Source: JAGVSR01 sp963778225 (GTDB lineage Bacteria > Pseudomonadota > Alphaproteobacteria > Rhizobiales > Hyphomicrobiaceae). From it: a stretch of DNA of 64,000 nt. The translations under genes were made by a program, and so were the position numbers. The notes under the pieces are model-generated. The model was not told the origin of the DNA. It did not search any database and saw nothing but the letters and a program-made list of their open reading frames with translations. Positions within the stretch are counted from its first letter, which is position 1. Every line of letters begins with the position of its first letter. Shown here piece after piece: positions 37,101-46,412 of the stretch. The stretch is from positions 1-64,000 of the forward strand of contig CAVZTR010000003.1 of the NCBI GenBank assembly GCA_963778225.1, given 5' to 3'.

Positions 37101-37365
37101 GAAAAAGGTTTCCGCCGGCGGATTTGATCTCGCGATCCTTGATGGAAATCTGCTGGGTGAGCCAGTGGACGATATCGCGGCTGCGCTGACACGCGCAAAA
37201 GTGCCGTTTTTGTTCATCAGCGGCTATGGTCGAGAGAGCTTACCGAGGGCCTACGCACTGGCACCGCTCGTCGGAAAGCCGTTCGCATCCAAAACCTTGA
37301 TCGACGAACTCGTCAAGCTGACCGCCGTACCGACGACACTCAGCGTCGTCGACATGCCCTCGTGA
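34147..37365 (+). CDS. Hybrid HWE-family sensor histidine kinase (two GAF, three PAS, receiver)
   Basis: A 1072-residue cytoplasmic signalling protein with no membrane helix. Domains in order: GAF at about 20-175, GAF at 190-345, PAS at 355-470, PAS at 475-605, PAS at 610-735, HWE kinase at 735-925 and a receiver at 948-1065. The phosphoacceptor His is about residue 742 in LLSELNHRVKNTLANVQAIA, the N-box is HELGTNSIKYGALS near 836, and the family-naming Trp-x-Glu is in LCWAERNGP. The receiver has VLVIEDEPLVAMELAAII and phosphoacceptor Asp999 in LAILDGNLLG. The third PAS has the PAC signature. Signals could be light, redox or small molecules; no cognate output gene is adjacent. Confidence 0.92.
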   Translation: MRTTMADMTTSVEQCDDQRQILELVALGKPLRETLEAITQFVERHEPGSRCAILLISPDPPHSTTCVAPSFPEAFCNSLSEICIDPPCLGSCGAAADRCELIVVSDVANDDRYPVSWRNTLLACGSRALSSHPISDGEKAVACLSIHYSEPQSDLPRNLPLIGAATHLASLAIHRETAKEADERRSRRASLLSSIAQRLVMHDDPTPDLEPAFNAVCAEIGADLYFNYAVDIADPERLSLQFCQGLTEAQKAQFSEFRFGEYICGEVAATQQTITLGDLDKDTNERTRGVRELGGRSYAGVPLMAGGRLHGIVAFVSRSKRAFTAEFIALVQSVATQFAAAIDRSALLHAKMLGEQRLTLIADAMPSLMAVVDGDLRYEYVNAAYERWFKMPAEQVVGRKVASILGEKAFATIRDKMERALLGERVRFETDIIYDTAGFRHIRAEYIPRPEGNGRTRGCYVLVHDLTERKQQEVVLARNERALAELIQKAPFGVYIVDSDLRIVQMNAQSQTGAFKNVQPILGQDLDTAMRVLWPEAVAAKVLNQFRHTLETGEPFRSRDFIERRSDVSAVEAYEWELHRILLLDGRFGVVCYFFDSTPIRRAESLARESEHRFRHMADNAPVMIWMTEVDGTCSYLSKPWYDFTGQTPSEGLGMGWLEAIHPEDRITAKQTFTAAHEQQVRFRLEYRLRRHDGIYFWCIDAAAPRFDTDGRYLGYIGSVIDISDRKQAEDTQTLLLSELNHRVKNTLANVQAIAQQTLRHTRNPERFVESFSGRLQSLSKAHSMLSHATWQGADLEALIRDQLSMGPVDLRSVEIEGPPITLAPQMSLHLALVIHELGTNSIKYGALSSSSGRVSITWTMDGSDMKLCWAERNGPCVTTLGVRSFGTTLIEQSAKSEGGDAVMDLEDGGVVWRFRLPLHRVTKQFYPTTPALLRTPQGELVQSLRGLRVLVIEDEPLVAMELAAIIQDAGAEAAGPISSCEAALKKVSAGGFDLAILDGNLLGEPVDDIAAALTRAKVPFLFISGYGRESLPRAYALAPLVGKPFASKTLIDELVKLTAVPTTLSVVDMPS

Positions 37366-37530
37366 CAGCACTGCACAAAGGCTGACGCCGCGAGGAACCT
37401 CGAGCGCTGACTACCGTTTCAGAGAGCGCGGATGCCTCGTCGGGCCCCATCGCATGAGCCTGCTTGCGAACCGCCAATCACGAGCCAGCCGCTTACCCCG
37501 ATGGGGATCTCGGATCCGCGAGAGTTGTTC

Positions 37531-38517
37531 ATGGACGCACCCTCGCACAAACCCATTCTTCCTATGGAAGCAAAGCTCACAGCCGATCTGCCCTCGCAAG
37601 AAGGTTGGCTCTACGAACCCAAATATGACGGTTTCCGCTGCATCGCCCTGAAAGATGGAACCGCGGTGGAGTTGCAGGGCAAATCGGGAAAATCTTTGAC
37701 GCGCTACTTTCCCGAAGCGGCGCGCGCCATCGCTGCAATCAAACTCAACCGGGCCATCCTGGATGGCGAACTGCGAATTGTGATCGACGGCACCGCAGAC
37801 TTCGATGCGCTCCAGATGCGGCTGCACCCGGCAGCAAGTCGGATTACAAAGCTGGCAAAAGAAACGCCGGCTGAGATGGTGGTCTTCGACACACTTCTTG
37901 ACGCGAGCGGTAAGCCGATCCACGACCGGTCGCTTGCAGATCGCCGCCTCACACTTGAGAAGTTCAGCACAAAATTCGCCGCAGGCGTACTGGTGGGCGA
38001 AAGCACACGCGACGTTGCCATCGCACGCCGTTGGCTCAAAACAGGCTACGCCGGAACGGATGGCGTCATGGCGAAGCGGCTGGATCTTCCTTATCGCTTC
38101 GGTGAACGGGCCATGCTCAAGGTCAAGCGCATCCGCACGGCGGATTGCGTGATCGGTGGCTTTCGCTATGGCCAAGGAAGCAAGCTGGTCGGTTCATTGC
38201 TGCTCGGCCTCTATGACGATCAGGGATTACTGCATCACGTCGGGTTCACGTCCGCCCTGGCCGACATCGACAAAGCAGCGCTCACGGCAAAGTTGGAGCG
38301 ATTGATCGCACCTCCGGGATTCACGGGCGATGCGCCGGGCGGGCCAAGCCGATGGTCCACCGAGCGCTCGAGCGAATGGCAGCCACTGAAGCCACAACTC
38401 GTTGTGGAGGTGAGATTCGATCACGTCACTGGCAATCGCTTTCGTCACGGAACAAGATTGCTGCGCTGGCGGCCAGACAAAGCCCCGCGCGCATGTACCT
38501 TTGATCAGATCAAGTAG
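37531..38517 (+). CDS. ATP-dependent DNA ligase (LigC type)
   Basis: A 328-residue stand-alone ligase with nucleotidyltransferase and OB domains. The adenylated lysine is in EPKYDGFRCIAL near residue 30. Further motifs are AILDGELRIV, VVFDTLLDASGKPI, GTDGVMAKRLDLPYRFG and MLKVKRIRTADCVIGGFRYG. Such LigC enzymes act in backup end joining or excision repair. The start at 37531 gives the normal length; the frame runs up to 37432. Its last eight bases overlap the 3' end of the convergent RNase HII gene, and ligD follows beyond, so three genes for joining and cleaning DNA ends sit together. No ku gene is seen in the window. Confidence 0.88.
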   Translation: MDAPSHKPILPMEAKLTADLPSQEGWLYEPKYDGFRCIALKDGTAVELQGKSGKSLTRYFPEAARAIAAIKLNRAILDGELRIVIDGTADFDALQMRLHPAASRITKLAKETPAEMVVFDTLLDASGKPIHDRSLADRRLTLEKFSTKFAAGVLVGESTRDVAIARRWLKTGYAGTDGVMAKRLDLPYRFGERAMLKVKRIRTADCVIGGFRYGQGSKLVGSLLLGLYDDQGLLHHVGFTSALADIDKAALTAKLERLIAPPGFTGDAPGGPSRWSTERSSEWQPLKPQLVVEVRFDHVTGNRFRHGTRLLRWRPDKAPRACTFDQIK

Positions 38518-39343
38518 CGTCGCCCGGCTTTGTCCAGGGTGGCAGCGGCGGCAAGCCCAACACAGCCCGCACAGGTGCAAAAGAACGCCGGTGGACCGGC
38601 GAGGCGCCCAGCTTGTTGAGCATCGAATAGTGAAACCGCACGGGGTATCCTTTATGTTCGGCAAAGCCGTAGCCGGGATACCTGCGGTCGAGTTCGCGCA
38701 TCACCGCATCGCGGGCCGTCTTCGCTAGAATGGAAGCTGCCGCGATACACGCGCACTTGGCATCCCCCCTGATGATGGCGTCTTGCGGAAGCGCGACGTC
38801 CTTCAGCCGGCGGGCATCGAGCAGGAGGTGCTGCGGCCTGGTCTCGAGACCTTCGACCGCGCGCCGCATCGCAAGGATACCGGCCCAGTAGATGTTGATC
38901 CGGTCGATCTCTTCGACCTCTGCATAGGCGACGCTCCACGCTATAGCCCTGGTCTTGATTTCCACGGCGATCTCTTCGCGTGAAGTGGCATCCAGCTGTT
39001 TGGAGTCATTGATCCCCGCGATTCGCACACCCGCCGGAAGTATCACCGCCGCCGCGACCACCGGTCCCGCCAGCGGACTCATCCCCGCCTCGTCAACGCC
39101 CGCCACATGCAGAATGCCCTTCGAGCGGAGCGCTTTCTCCATATGCATCATCCCGCGGAGGCGCTGACCTTCTGCACGGTTGCGCGTTCTGCGTTGTGCA
39201 ACGGACTGCAGGATGGCCTTTGCCCCCGCGCGGCCATCCGCCCGAAGCTCCGCCTCCACGTCGGCTTCCAAGGAGCGGCCCTCGATCACGTAGCGCTGAC
39301 GAAGATCTGCAAGTGTGGTGCGGGTCACGCGCGCCTGCTCCAT
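38510..39343 (-). CDS. Ribonuclease HII-like protein with altered GRG motif and N-terminal extension
   Basis: A 277-residue RNase HII relative. An extra N-terminal region of about 75 residues, helical and basic, precedes the catalytic core. The core has VDEAGMSPLAGPVVAAAVIL (Asp84, Glu85), INDSKQLDATSREEIA, LLLDARRL, KCACIAAASILAKTARDAVM and HKGYPVRFHYSMLNKLGASP. The DEDD catalytic acids all seem present. However, the GRG motif that in known RNase HII contacts the ribonucleotide is Gly-Met-Ser here. The gene starts 28 bases after the ligD stop on the same strand, so both are likely cotranscribed. LigD polymerases add ribonucleotides, so an end-processing role is plausible; the housekeeping rnhB may be elsewhere. 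Confidence 0.85.
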   Translation of the reverse strand: MEQARVTRTTLADLRQRYVIEGRSLEADVEAELRADGRAGAKAILQSVAQRRTRNRAEGQRLRGMMHMEKALRSKGILHVAGVDEAGMSPLAGPVVAAAVILPAGVRIAGINDSKQLDATSREEIAVEIKTRAIAWSVAYAEVEEIDRINIYWAGILAMRRAVEGLETRPQHLLLDARRLKDVALPQDAIIRGDAKCACIAAASILAKTARDAVMRELDRRYPGYGFAEHKGYPVRFHYSMLNKLGASPVHRRSFAPVRAVLGLPPLPPWTKPGDAT

Positions 39344-39371
39344 GGAAGAAATCACCCGTCGTCGCGCTCTC

Positions 39372-41985
39372 TCACTTCTGGCGCAGCAGCTTCTGGATCG
39401 CTGACTTCAACGGAACTTCGCTGTCGAAGTAATCGGCCCATGGCTTGCTCTTTGCAAGCTGCATCGGCGCCGTTTTGATTGTGAAGCGGTTCGGATCCAG
39501 GCCCGCGCGCACTTGGCTCCAGTTCAGCGGCATGGAGACCGGAGCGCCCGGATCGCATACGCGGCGAAAGCGGCGCAACAGCTGTCGACATCCGATCATT
39601 GCGCAGATAGTCGAGAAAAATCTTACCCGTTCGCAGCTTCTTCGACATGTTGATGAGGTAGCGACCCGGGTTGTCCCGAACCATGGCCGAGCAGACGGCC
39701 TGCGCGAAAGACTTGGCTTCATCCCACCCAAGATGATCCTTGTCCTTCACGCGCAGCGGCGTGACCACGTGCAGACCCTTGCCGCCGGTCGTCTTGCAGA
39801 AGGGAACCAGCCCGACAGCCTCCAACCGCTCCCCCATTTCTTTGGCCGCGCCAATTACGGTGTCGAACGACACATCCGGAGCCGGATCAAGATCGAAGAC
39901 GAGACGTCCGGGAATGCGCGGATGTCCCGGCTGATTGTTCCAAGGGTGAAATTCGATGGCGGCAATTTGTGCTGCCGCGATCAGTCCTTCGACCCGGTCG
40001 ATCTGAATGTACGGCTCGCGATCTCCCTCAACCTTCGTGACCGACAACAGGTTCGACATGCCCCGCATCTCGTGGCGCTGAAAAAATCGCTCGCCTGTAA
40101 TGCCGTCAGGCGCTCGAATGATGGAACAGGGCCGCCCCTTGAGATGCTCGATCATCCACGGCCCCACTTTGGCCAGATACTGCGCCAGATCGAGCTTGGT
40201 ATAATGATCCGGGTCGGGCCACAGCAGCTTGTCAGGCTTTGAGATACTCACGCCCATCACGGCTTCGCTGCCGCTCTTCGTGCGACTGCCTCGCGCGGCT
40301 AGCTTGAGCACAGCTGCCTTTTCAGGTGGTGCGGGCATCTCGGCACAGACCTCGTCCGCGGGCTTGTCTTCGCGCAAACCTTTGAAGGCGGCTTGCCGCA
40401 CCATGCCATCGGCGGTGAACCCGGCAAACTCGATTTCCGCCACAAGCTCCGGCTTGACCCACGACCAGTCCTTGCCCTTGCGCGGCGCGCCCTTCCCACC
40501 AAACGGGCTTTCGGTCGTTTTGAGCGCATTTAGCTTTTTCAGCAGAGCGGCTGCGTTGCGCCCGTTGAAGCCCGTGCCCACTCTTCCCGTGTGCACGAGG
40601 TGATCCCCGCGATACACGCCAACGACGAGCGAGCGCAGGTTTGTGCCCGTTCCACTCCAGCCGCCGATCACCACTTCATGGCCCGCGCGGCACTTCGCCT
40701 TCACCCAGTTATGCGTGCGCCCCGACTGATAGGCGGTGCTGGTGCGCTTCGAAACAACGCCCTCGAGTTTGAGCTCGCACGCAGACTTGAGGACCTCATC
40801 ACCGGGCACCGCGAGATGATCCACAAATCTGATCTGCTTCTTATGCGCCCCTTTAGGAGCAAGCAGCGCTTTCAGTCGATCCTTACGCGCGATTAGCGGC
40901 AACGACCTCAAATCTTCACCGGCTTCAAACAGAAGGTCGAACACGAAGTAGATGAGATCTCCCGACCGGCCTTCCGACAGGGCCGCCTGCAGTGCAGCAA
41001 AATCAGGCGCCCCCGTATGGTCCAGCGCCACCACCTCGCCGTCGAGGATGCAGTCGCGTAATCCCTCTCCAGATTTGGCCACACGTGCAAACTTCGTGGT
41101 CCAGTCGAGCCCCTTGCGCGTGCGCATGACGGCGTTTCCATTTTCCACGCGAAGCTGCATACGGTAGCCGTCGAGCTTGATCTCATGCACCCAATCAGAA
41201 CCGGGCGGGGGACGGCTGAGGCTCTTACAGAGCTGGGGTGCAATGAATTCTGGCATCGCGGCCGCACTCTTGCGCGCCCGTGGTTTGGCTTTCACTACCG
41301 GAGGTGCGGCGAGCGGCGCCGTCTCGTCACGATTGGAATGCCAAACCGCATCAGCTTTGAATGCAGCCGTTTTACCAAGCATGAACGGCTTCGGGCTCCG
41401 GCCCTTCCCCGCAGCGATCGCCTCCATCGTGCGCCCTGATGCAACGGAGCGATCTTGGTCGAGCGCGGCATCACCCTCTCCATCGCGCTCGTAGCCGTCA
41501 TGCCGTTTGATCAGAAGCCAGTTCTGACGTTTGCCCCGCTCCCGGTCATTGCGCAGGCGTACGAGCACGAAGCTGCCCTTCAGCTTTTCGCCGGCGAGCG
41601 TGAACCGGAGTTCGCCTTTGCGGATCGCCTCCTCGGGATCATCGTCTGTCGTCCAGAAGCCGCGGTCCCACAGCATGACGGTGCCCCCGCCGTACTCGCC
41701 TTTCGGAATGGTTCCTTCGAAGTCGCCATAGTCGAGGGGGTGGTCCTCGGTTTCGACCGCGAGCCGCTTGTCCTTCGGATCCAGCGACGGACCCTTCGTC
41801 ACCGCCCACGACTTGAACACGCCGTCGACCTCGAGGCGAAGATCGTAATGGAGGCGCGTCGCTGCGTGCTTTTGGATGACGAACCGGGGATATTCGGCAG
41901 GCGCGATCTTCGCTTTGCCGCTCGGCTCCTTCGTCTTCGTGAAGTCTCGCTTCTGCTGATAGAGGGCGAGCTTACTTTTGGCCAT
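39372..41985 (-). CDS. ligD: Multifunctional NHEJ DNA ligase LigD (one frameshift near the 3' end)
   Basis: About 870 residues in the order 3'-phosphoesterase, ligase, polymerase. The phosphoesterase has FVIQKHAATRLHYDLRLEVDG (His40, His46). The ligase has its adenylated Lys270 in HEIKLDGYRMQLR and motif LEGVVSKRTSTAYQSGR. The polymerase has DKLLWPDPDHYTKLDLAQYL and the metal-binding Asp698 in VFDLDPAPD. Reading needs one frame change near 39565: an extra base after SPRMR. The restored end is PGAPVSMPLNWSQV to LLRQK at 39372, as in intact LigD. The start at 41985 (MAKSKLALYQQKRDF) replaces an unconserved upstream stretch. It acts in Ku-dependent double-strand break repair; Ku itself is not visible here. 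Confidence 0.92.
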
Positions 41986-42106
41986 GACACTCACGCGCTT
42001 GTTTGCACACGTAACGACGTGCCCGGCAGATGCGTTCCCGTTAACCGACCGAAAGCGGAACAAAACCACGAACCCGCTTCCGACGAGCAAAGCCGCGCAT
42101 GTCATT

Positions 42107-44418
42107 TCACCGAGCGGGCAACTTCGTCTGCATGGCCGGCGTTGCAACGCCATTCACATGATAGCTGTGGCAGTTCTGGCAATCCTGCCGCGCCTTGCTG
42201 CTGTTGTGACACGTTTGGCAGACATCGCGCTTCACCGGATCAAAATTGGACTTGAACGTTTTGGGCTCGCCCTGCTCATAGCTCTTCAAATAAGTGCGGT
42301 CCTTCGTAAGACTGTGGCACGTCAAGCATCCGCGATCGTCCTTGATGGTCAGATGCGGCTCATGAACAAAGCGCGTGAACCGCCCAGCCTTGCTCGCAGC
42401 CGTCAGCGGCCCAAAATTTACGATCCGGCCTTTGCCGCGAACCTCATCGACACTATGGCACTTCGTGCACGATCCCGGCGCATCCTTGCCGGTGAAGGAA
42501 TTGAACACCGCCGCAACTGGAGCAGGAGAGTCCTTGGGCGCCTGCGGACCGGTGAGGAAGAGCCATGAATAAATGAACTTATCTTTGTGGCCTGTCGGCC
42601 GATAGAAGATCGTGTGGTCCTGCCGATACCAGCCACCGATGTCTGCCCACGCCTCCGGATCGACCCCGCTGTCGATGCTGATCACTGGCTTTGCTTCGCC
42701 AGCCTGCGGCGCCCGCAGGTGCACCAGACTGCGCCGGTTGCCCACGAGCAGACCTTGCATTGCGCGACTTCAGTTCGCGCAACTCGTCTTCTGTGGGGAA
42801 CAAGAGCTCATCCGATTGAGCCTCGTTCGCCGCCAATTCCACCGGCTTGGGCGGAGGAATATCACTAAGGCCCGCCCGCATCGGTTGCGGGAACGGATCG
42901 GCAGGAAGCAAGCGCGACTTTGCGTCCGGTGTCTCATCAAAGCTCGGCGGTGCATCGGCTCCATTCGCAGCTGTGCTTTGTTCCTTGGAAACCAGGCATG
43001 AGCCAAAAACCCTCATGATGCAGGCTGGTGGATCGCGCTCAGCCTTCGCCTCGGCCTTCTCATCCTCTGGCGGTGCTGTATCGGCGCTCTCACTCTCTTC
43101 GGGCTTATCGTCCGCTATAATCGCAGCAGCCGCAGGTGCGGGAACGTCCTGTTGTTTGCTGTCGACCTCCGCATCGCGCGCCATGGGTCCGTTGGCGATC
43201 TCACTTCCAAGATTAGGCAACCACTGTTGCTGCGCGCCGAGCAGAACATCTCGCGGAATGCTCGCGGTGAGATCGCCCACGAGCGACGCACTCAGCTTCG
43301 TCCCCTGCACGATATTCAGGTCGGCGAGAATGTCGGACGCCTTTCCCGCGATCAGCCCGTTAAGGAGACGCTTGATCTCCCAGACCATATCCGTCACCGC
43401 TTTGATCTGTATGTCGCTCGCTTGGCTTAGGTCCTGAAGATTGAGCCCTTCGAGCGCCGCCAGAAGAACGCGGCCATTGTCATTGCGGCTGATCATCACC
43501 TTCATGAACGGCGTCAGCGTCGCCTCTGACCCCTCTGGCCATTCCCCAATGGCAGCGTTCTTGCTTCTTCAGCGTTTCGAGATCCAGACCGGGAAGCGCC
43601 AAAAAGGCGATCCCCTTCGGACCACTGACACGCTGCTTGCCGGTGATTTGATCCGCATGACAGGACGCGCATGTCTTCTCGAACGGCGCCACCGCCATGA
43701 TCCGCTTATCGCCGCGGCTGTCGTGACAGCTCGAACATGTTTCGGGAATCCGCTTATCCGGTTCCTTCTTCGCGGTCTCCGGATAGTGCTTACCGAAATG
43801 CCCGGCATGATCGAAGACAATGCGCGTTCTGGTCTCAAACGGATAGTTGCTGAACTCTGGGTGGTCTTTATCGAAATGGTCGAACTTGAGAGCATGGCAT
43901 GACTGGCACTGCTCGTTGGTGATCGTCCGCAAGTCGAAGCCCGCCCCCTGATGCTCCTGGTGGCAGGTGCCGCAAAAAGGACCGCGCGTATCCCCGACAT
44001 GCATCGGCGACAAGAGGCCTTGAACCCCGGTCGATCCTGCGCCTGTCTTTTCCATTGCAAGTTTCGTGAGCCGAACCGTGCTCTCCTTCAGAACCTCAGC
44101 CGGAGCCCCGTGCGCGTTTAAGGCCGTCTCCGGCATCTTGTGACACGTCAGACAGGCCTTGCTGTCCGCGGCGCGATCTCCGGCAACGAGCCCATGGAGC
44201 CAGCTGAGTTTCGTCTTGCCGCTGTTCGTGTGACACGCGCTGCAAGCTTCCACCCCGCCATGCGCGCTGGCGAGCGGTCCCGGCATGAGGATGTTCAATC
44301 CAGCCGTACCAAAAAGGATTGCAGCGAGACAAACCACCGTCGCGACCGCAAACCACTGAGCGATGCGATCACGCCGCGCGCCGGGTCGAACGTCTTTATC
44401 GGTCTTCGCCGGCGGCAT
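42107..44418 (-). CDS. Membrane-anchored decaheme cytochrome c with two heme lobes (two frameshifts)
   Basis: About 769 residues once two frame breaks (near 43556 and 42757) are bridged. Residues 22-44 are a membrane anchor. Six CxxCH sites lie at about Cys59, 89, 149, 171, 228 and 250. A heme-free segment of roughly 380 residues follows, containing an Ala/Glu/Pro-rich part, then WYRQDHTIFYRPTGHKDKF and four more CxxCH sites (CTKCH, CLTCH, CQTCH, CQNCH) in the last 130 residues. Ten hemes suggest a periplasmic electron wire. The ATG overlaps the stop of the membrane protein gene upstream (TAATG), placing it last in a four-gene operon. The first break looks like one extra base, the second like a missing one, so errors are possible. 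Confidence 0.85.
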
Positions 44419-45365
44419 TACCAGCCACCCGAAGCGAACGCATAGACGATCACCACGTGCGCAACCGTCAGCACCACCAGCGCGTATGTGATGGGCACAT
44501 GCAGGAACATGAGCCCCCGGCTGAGACCCAGATGCACATGTGCAAAGTCGAGACCGTCTTTTTCGATCACGAGATCGCGGATCACGCCGAGCTTGTCGCG
44601 ATTGCGCGCATCGACATAACGAGAGACCTCGTCGATCTCGTCGATCAGATGCCTCAGCGGACGTTGCGAACCGATGAGATGCGCCAGGGCATGCCGCGGA
44701 CCTTGAAGAAATTCCCGGAGTTGATTGGCATAGAGGTCGGCAATCCAGGCATCATACGGCGGCGGCGGGAGACCGAGAGCGGTATGCGCGGGATCATCCG
44801 CCATGATGGCGGCTTGCACATCGCGCTCGAGTTCGGCGCGCCGGATAGGAATACGCTCGAAACTGAGGCTGCTGTCCGCCAAGAGCTTGGACCGCATGGA
44901 CCATACGAAAAAGGCGCTCGCCGCTCCGCTCATCGTCACGAGCACGAAACCGATCCACAGCATCCATTCGAACGCGGTATCCGGCCACGAAAAATCGCAG
45001 TGCGAGACAAACGCGGCAATGAGCAGATATCCGAGAACGATATGGAATGTTCGCCAGCGAAGGACCGACCGCGGCGAGAAGATTCCGGATTTGATCCCGA
45101 TGTGGAAGAACAGTTGCAACCCCATGCCACCCGCGAGCAGCCATCCGTCGAGATAACGCGGATCGCGCAAACTGCCTTCATAGATCGCTGTGAACCAGAA
45201 CAGGCCGCCCGACAGACAAGCGATCATGACGAACGGAAGCAGACCCCGCGTCAGAAATCCCGCTGTGCCAAAGCCGTTTCCGGTCGTCCTAGCTTTGAAC
45301 GTCGGACCAGCAGCCCCCGTCGCGTGACGCATCGCTCGCATCCTAACCAGACGCCACTCTGCCAT
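44418..45365 (-). CDS. Membrane protein with histidine-containing helices, probable b-type cytochrome
   Basis: A 315-residue protein with about five membrane helices: LLPFVMIACLSGGLFWFTA, one near 75-95, TFHIVLGYLLIAAFVSHCDF, EWMLWIGFVLVTMSGAASAF and, after a 130-residue soluble part, FLHVPITYALVVLTVAHVVI near the C-terminus. Paired His residues in helices 2, 3 and the last are suited to bind heme b, as in cytochrome b561-like quinol or ferredoxin-linked membrane proteins. No named family was recognised with certainty. It is third in the operon: 15 bases after the tetraheme gene and overlapping the decaheme gene. It would link cytoplasm or quinone pool to the periplasmic hemes. Confidence 0.65.
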   Translation of the reverse strand: MAEWRLVRMRAMRHATGAAGPTFKARTTGNGFGTAGFLTRGLLPFVMIACLSGGLFWFTAIYEGSLRDPRYLDGWLLAGGMGLQLFFHIGIKSGIFSPRSVLRWRTFHIVLGYLLIAAFVSHCDFSWPDTAFEWMLWIGFVLVTMSGAASAFFVWSMRSKLLADSSLSFERIPIRRAELERDVQAAIMADDPAHTALGLPPPPYDAWIADLYANQLREFLQGPRHALAHLIGSQRPLRHLIDEIDEVSRYVDARNRDKLGVIRDLVIEKDGLDFAHVHLGLSRGLMFLHVPITYALVVLTVAHVVIVYAFASGGW

Positions 45366-45380
45366 CGGCGGCGCAATCGT

Positions 45381-46412
45381 TCACTTCACCGCCGCCGCGG
45401 CACGCGCCTGCCCCTTGTACTTGTCGGGTGCCGGTATGAAGCTATCGAGCCCGGACATCGTGCTGCCGTCGTACTTTTCGCTGATCGCCACGAGAACCTT
45501 GGCAACGCCGTCCGCCGCGGCCGTCAAGGCGCTTTCGTTGTTGAGCTTCAGGCCGCCGGCGTGGCCATACTCGACAAGCTTCCCGATCTCCGGAACACCC
45601 GGAACTGATTTGGCAGCGGCGGCTAGTTGCTTGCGGGCACGGTCCGCTCGCGCCGCCATGTCGAAGGCATAGATCTTCCGCGCGCTGGCTTTGCCGATCG
45701 CGCGAAGGGCCGTCTCCAATTCCACGCCGAGCCCGACGAGGTAGAGCATCCTTCGCCGTGACGCACTGGCCGCGACGTTGTCCTTGCCCTTCGAATGCCA
45801 TGTGTTGTGGCGCACTTCGCCTTGCGACCACGCCACCAGGTCAAACGCGCTGCCGGGCAGATGTCCGCCCTTGTTCACGAGTTCTTCATGCGGCACCACG
45901 TGGCAGCTGTAGCAATTCTTCGCCAGCGCGTAGACCGAGCCTGGACGGATCATTCCTTTAGCCTCCGCCAACTTCCAGCGCGCCGCCGCCTCCGGCTTTG
46001 TTTCGGTTGCCGCGGTCTTGCCGCTGTAGCCGCTGTGCACCTTGATCCAGTCCTGGCCCGGGCCATGGCACGACTCACAGGAAATGCCGGAGATCGGTTC
46101 AGCGCTTCCGCCTTTCTCCTGCACCGTAAAATGACAGTTCAGGCACACGCTCTCTGCTTTCACGCGCCGGACACCCATGGCCTTCGCGATCTTAGTCGCG
46201 GCGGCATCGCGCGGCATTTCGCGAAACGTTTTGAAGTGGTGCGTTCCTTTCAATGCCTCGGCCTCCTGCTTGTGACATTCGGCGCATGCATTCGTGCCGA
46301 CGACCTTTGTTCGATCGGCGCTGCCGGCAGCACCCATAGCCAATCCCGCTGCCATCACGATCCCGCCGGAGAAAAGCAACCCGGCCAGCATGGCCCGATC
46401 CGTTCTAGACAC
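45381..46412 (-). CDS. Tetraheme cytochrome c, c554-like
   Basis: A 343-residue exported cytochrome. An N-terminal hydrophobic leader (AMLAGLLFSGGIVMAAGLAM) precedes four CxxCH sites at about Cys43, 90, 112 and 167 (CAECH, CLNCH, CESCH, CYSCH). Spacing and the GISCESCHGPGQDW phrase match the cytochrome c554 family, whose prototype takes electrons from hydroxylamine oxidoreductase. The C-terminal 150 residues are helical and heme-free. It overlaps the upstream reductase gene by eight bases and is followed 15 bases later by the membrane protein gene. No hydroxylamine oxidoreductase is seen, so another donor or acceptor is implied. Confidence 0.88.
   Translation of the reverse strand: MSRTDRAMLAGLLFSGGIVMAAGLAMGAAGSADRTKVVGTNACAECHKQEAEALKGTHHFKTFREMPRDAAATKIAKAMGVRRVKAESVCLNCHFTVQEKGGSAEPISGISCESCHGPGQDWIKVHSGYSGKTAATETKPEAAARWKLAEAKGMIRPGSVYALAKNCYSCHVVPHEELVNKGGHLPGSAFDLVAWSQGEVRHNTWHSKGKDNVAASASRRRMLYLVGLGVELETALRAIGKASARKIYAFDMAARADRARKQLAAAAKSVPGVPEIGKLVEYGHAGGLKLNNESALTAAADGVAKVLVAISEKYDGSTMSGLDSFIPAPDKYKGQARAAAAVK

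Noticed and set aside
44319..45608. 429-codon plus-strand frame across the membrane protein and cytochrome genes
   Set aside because: Arg/His/Gln-rich translation typical of an antisense shadow in GC-rich DNA; both opposite genes are well supported.
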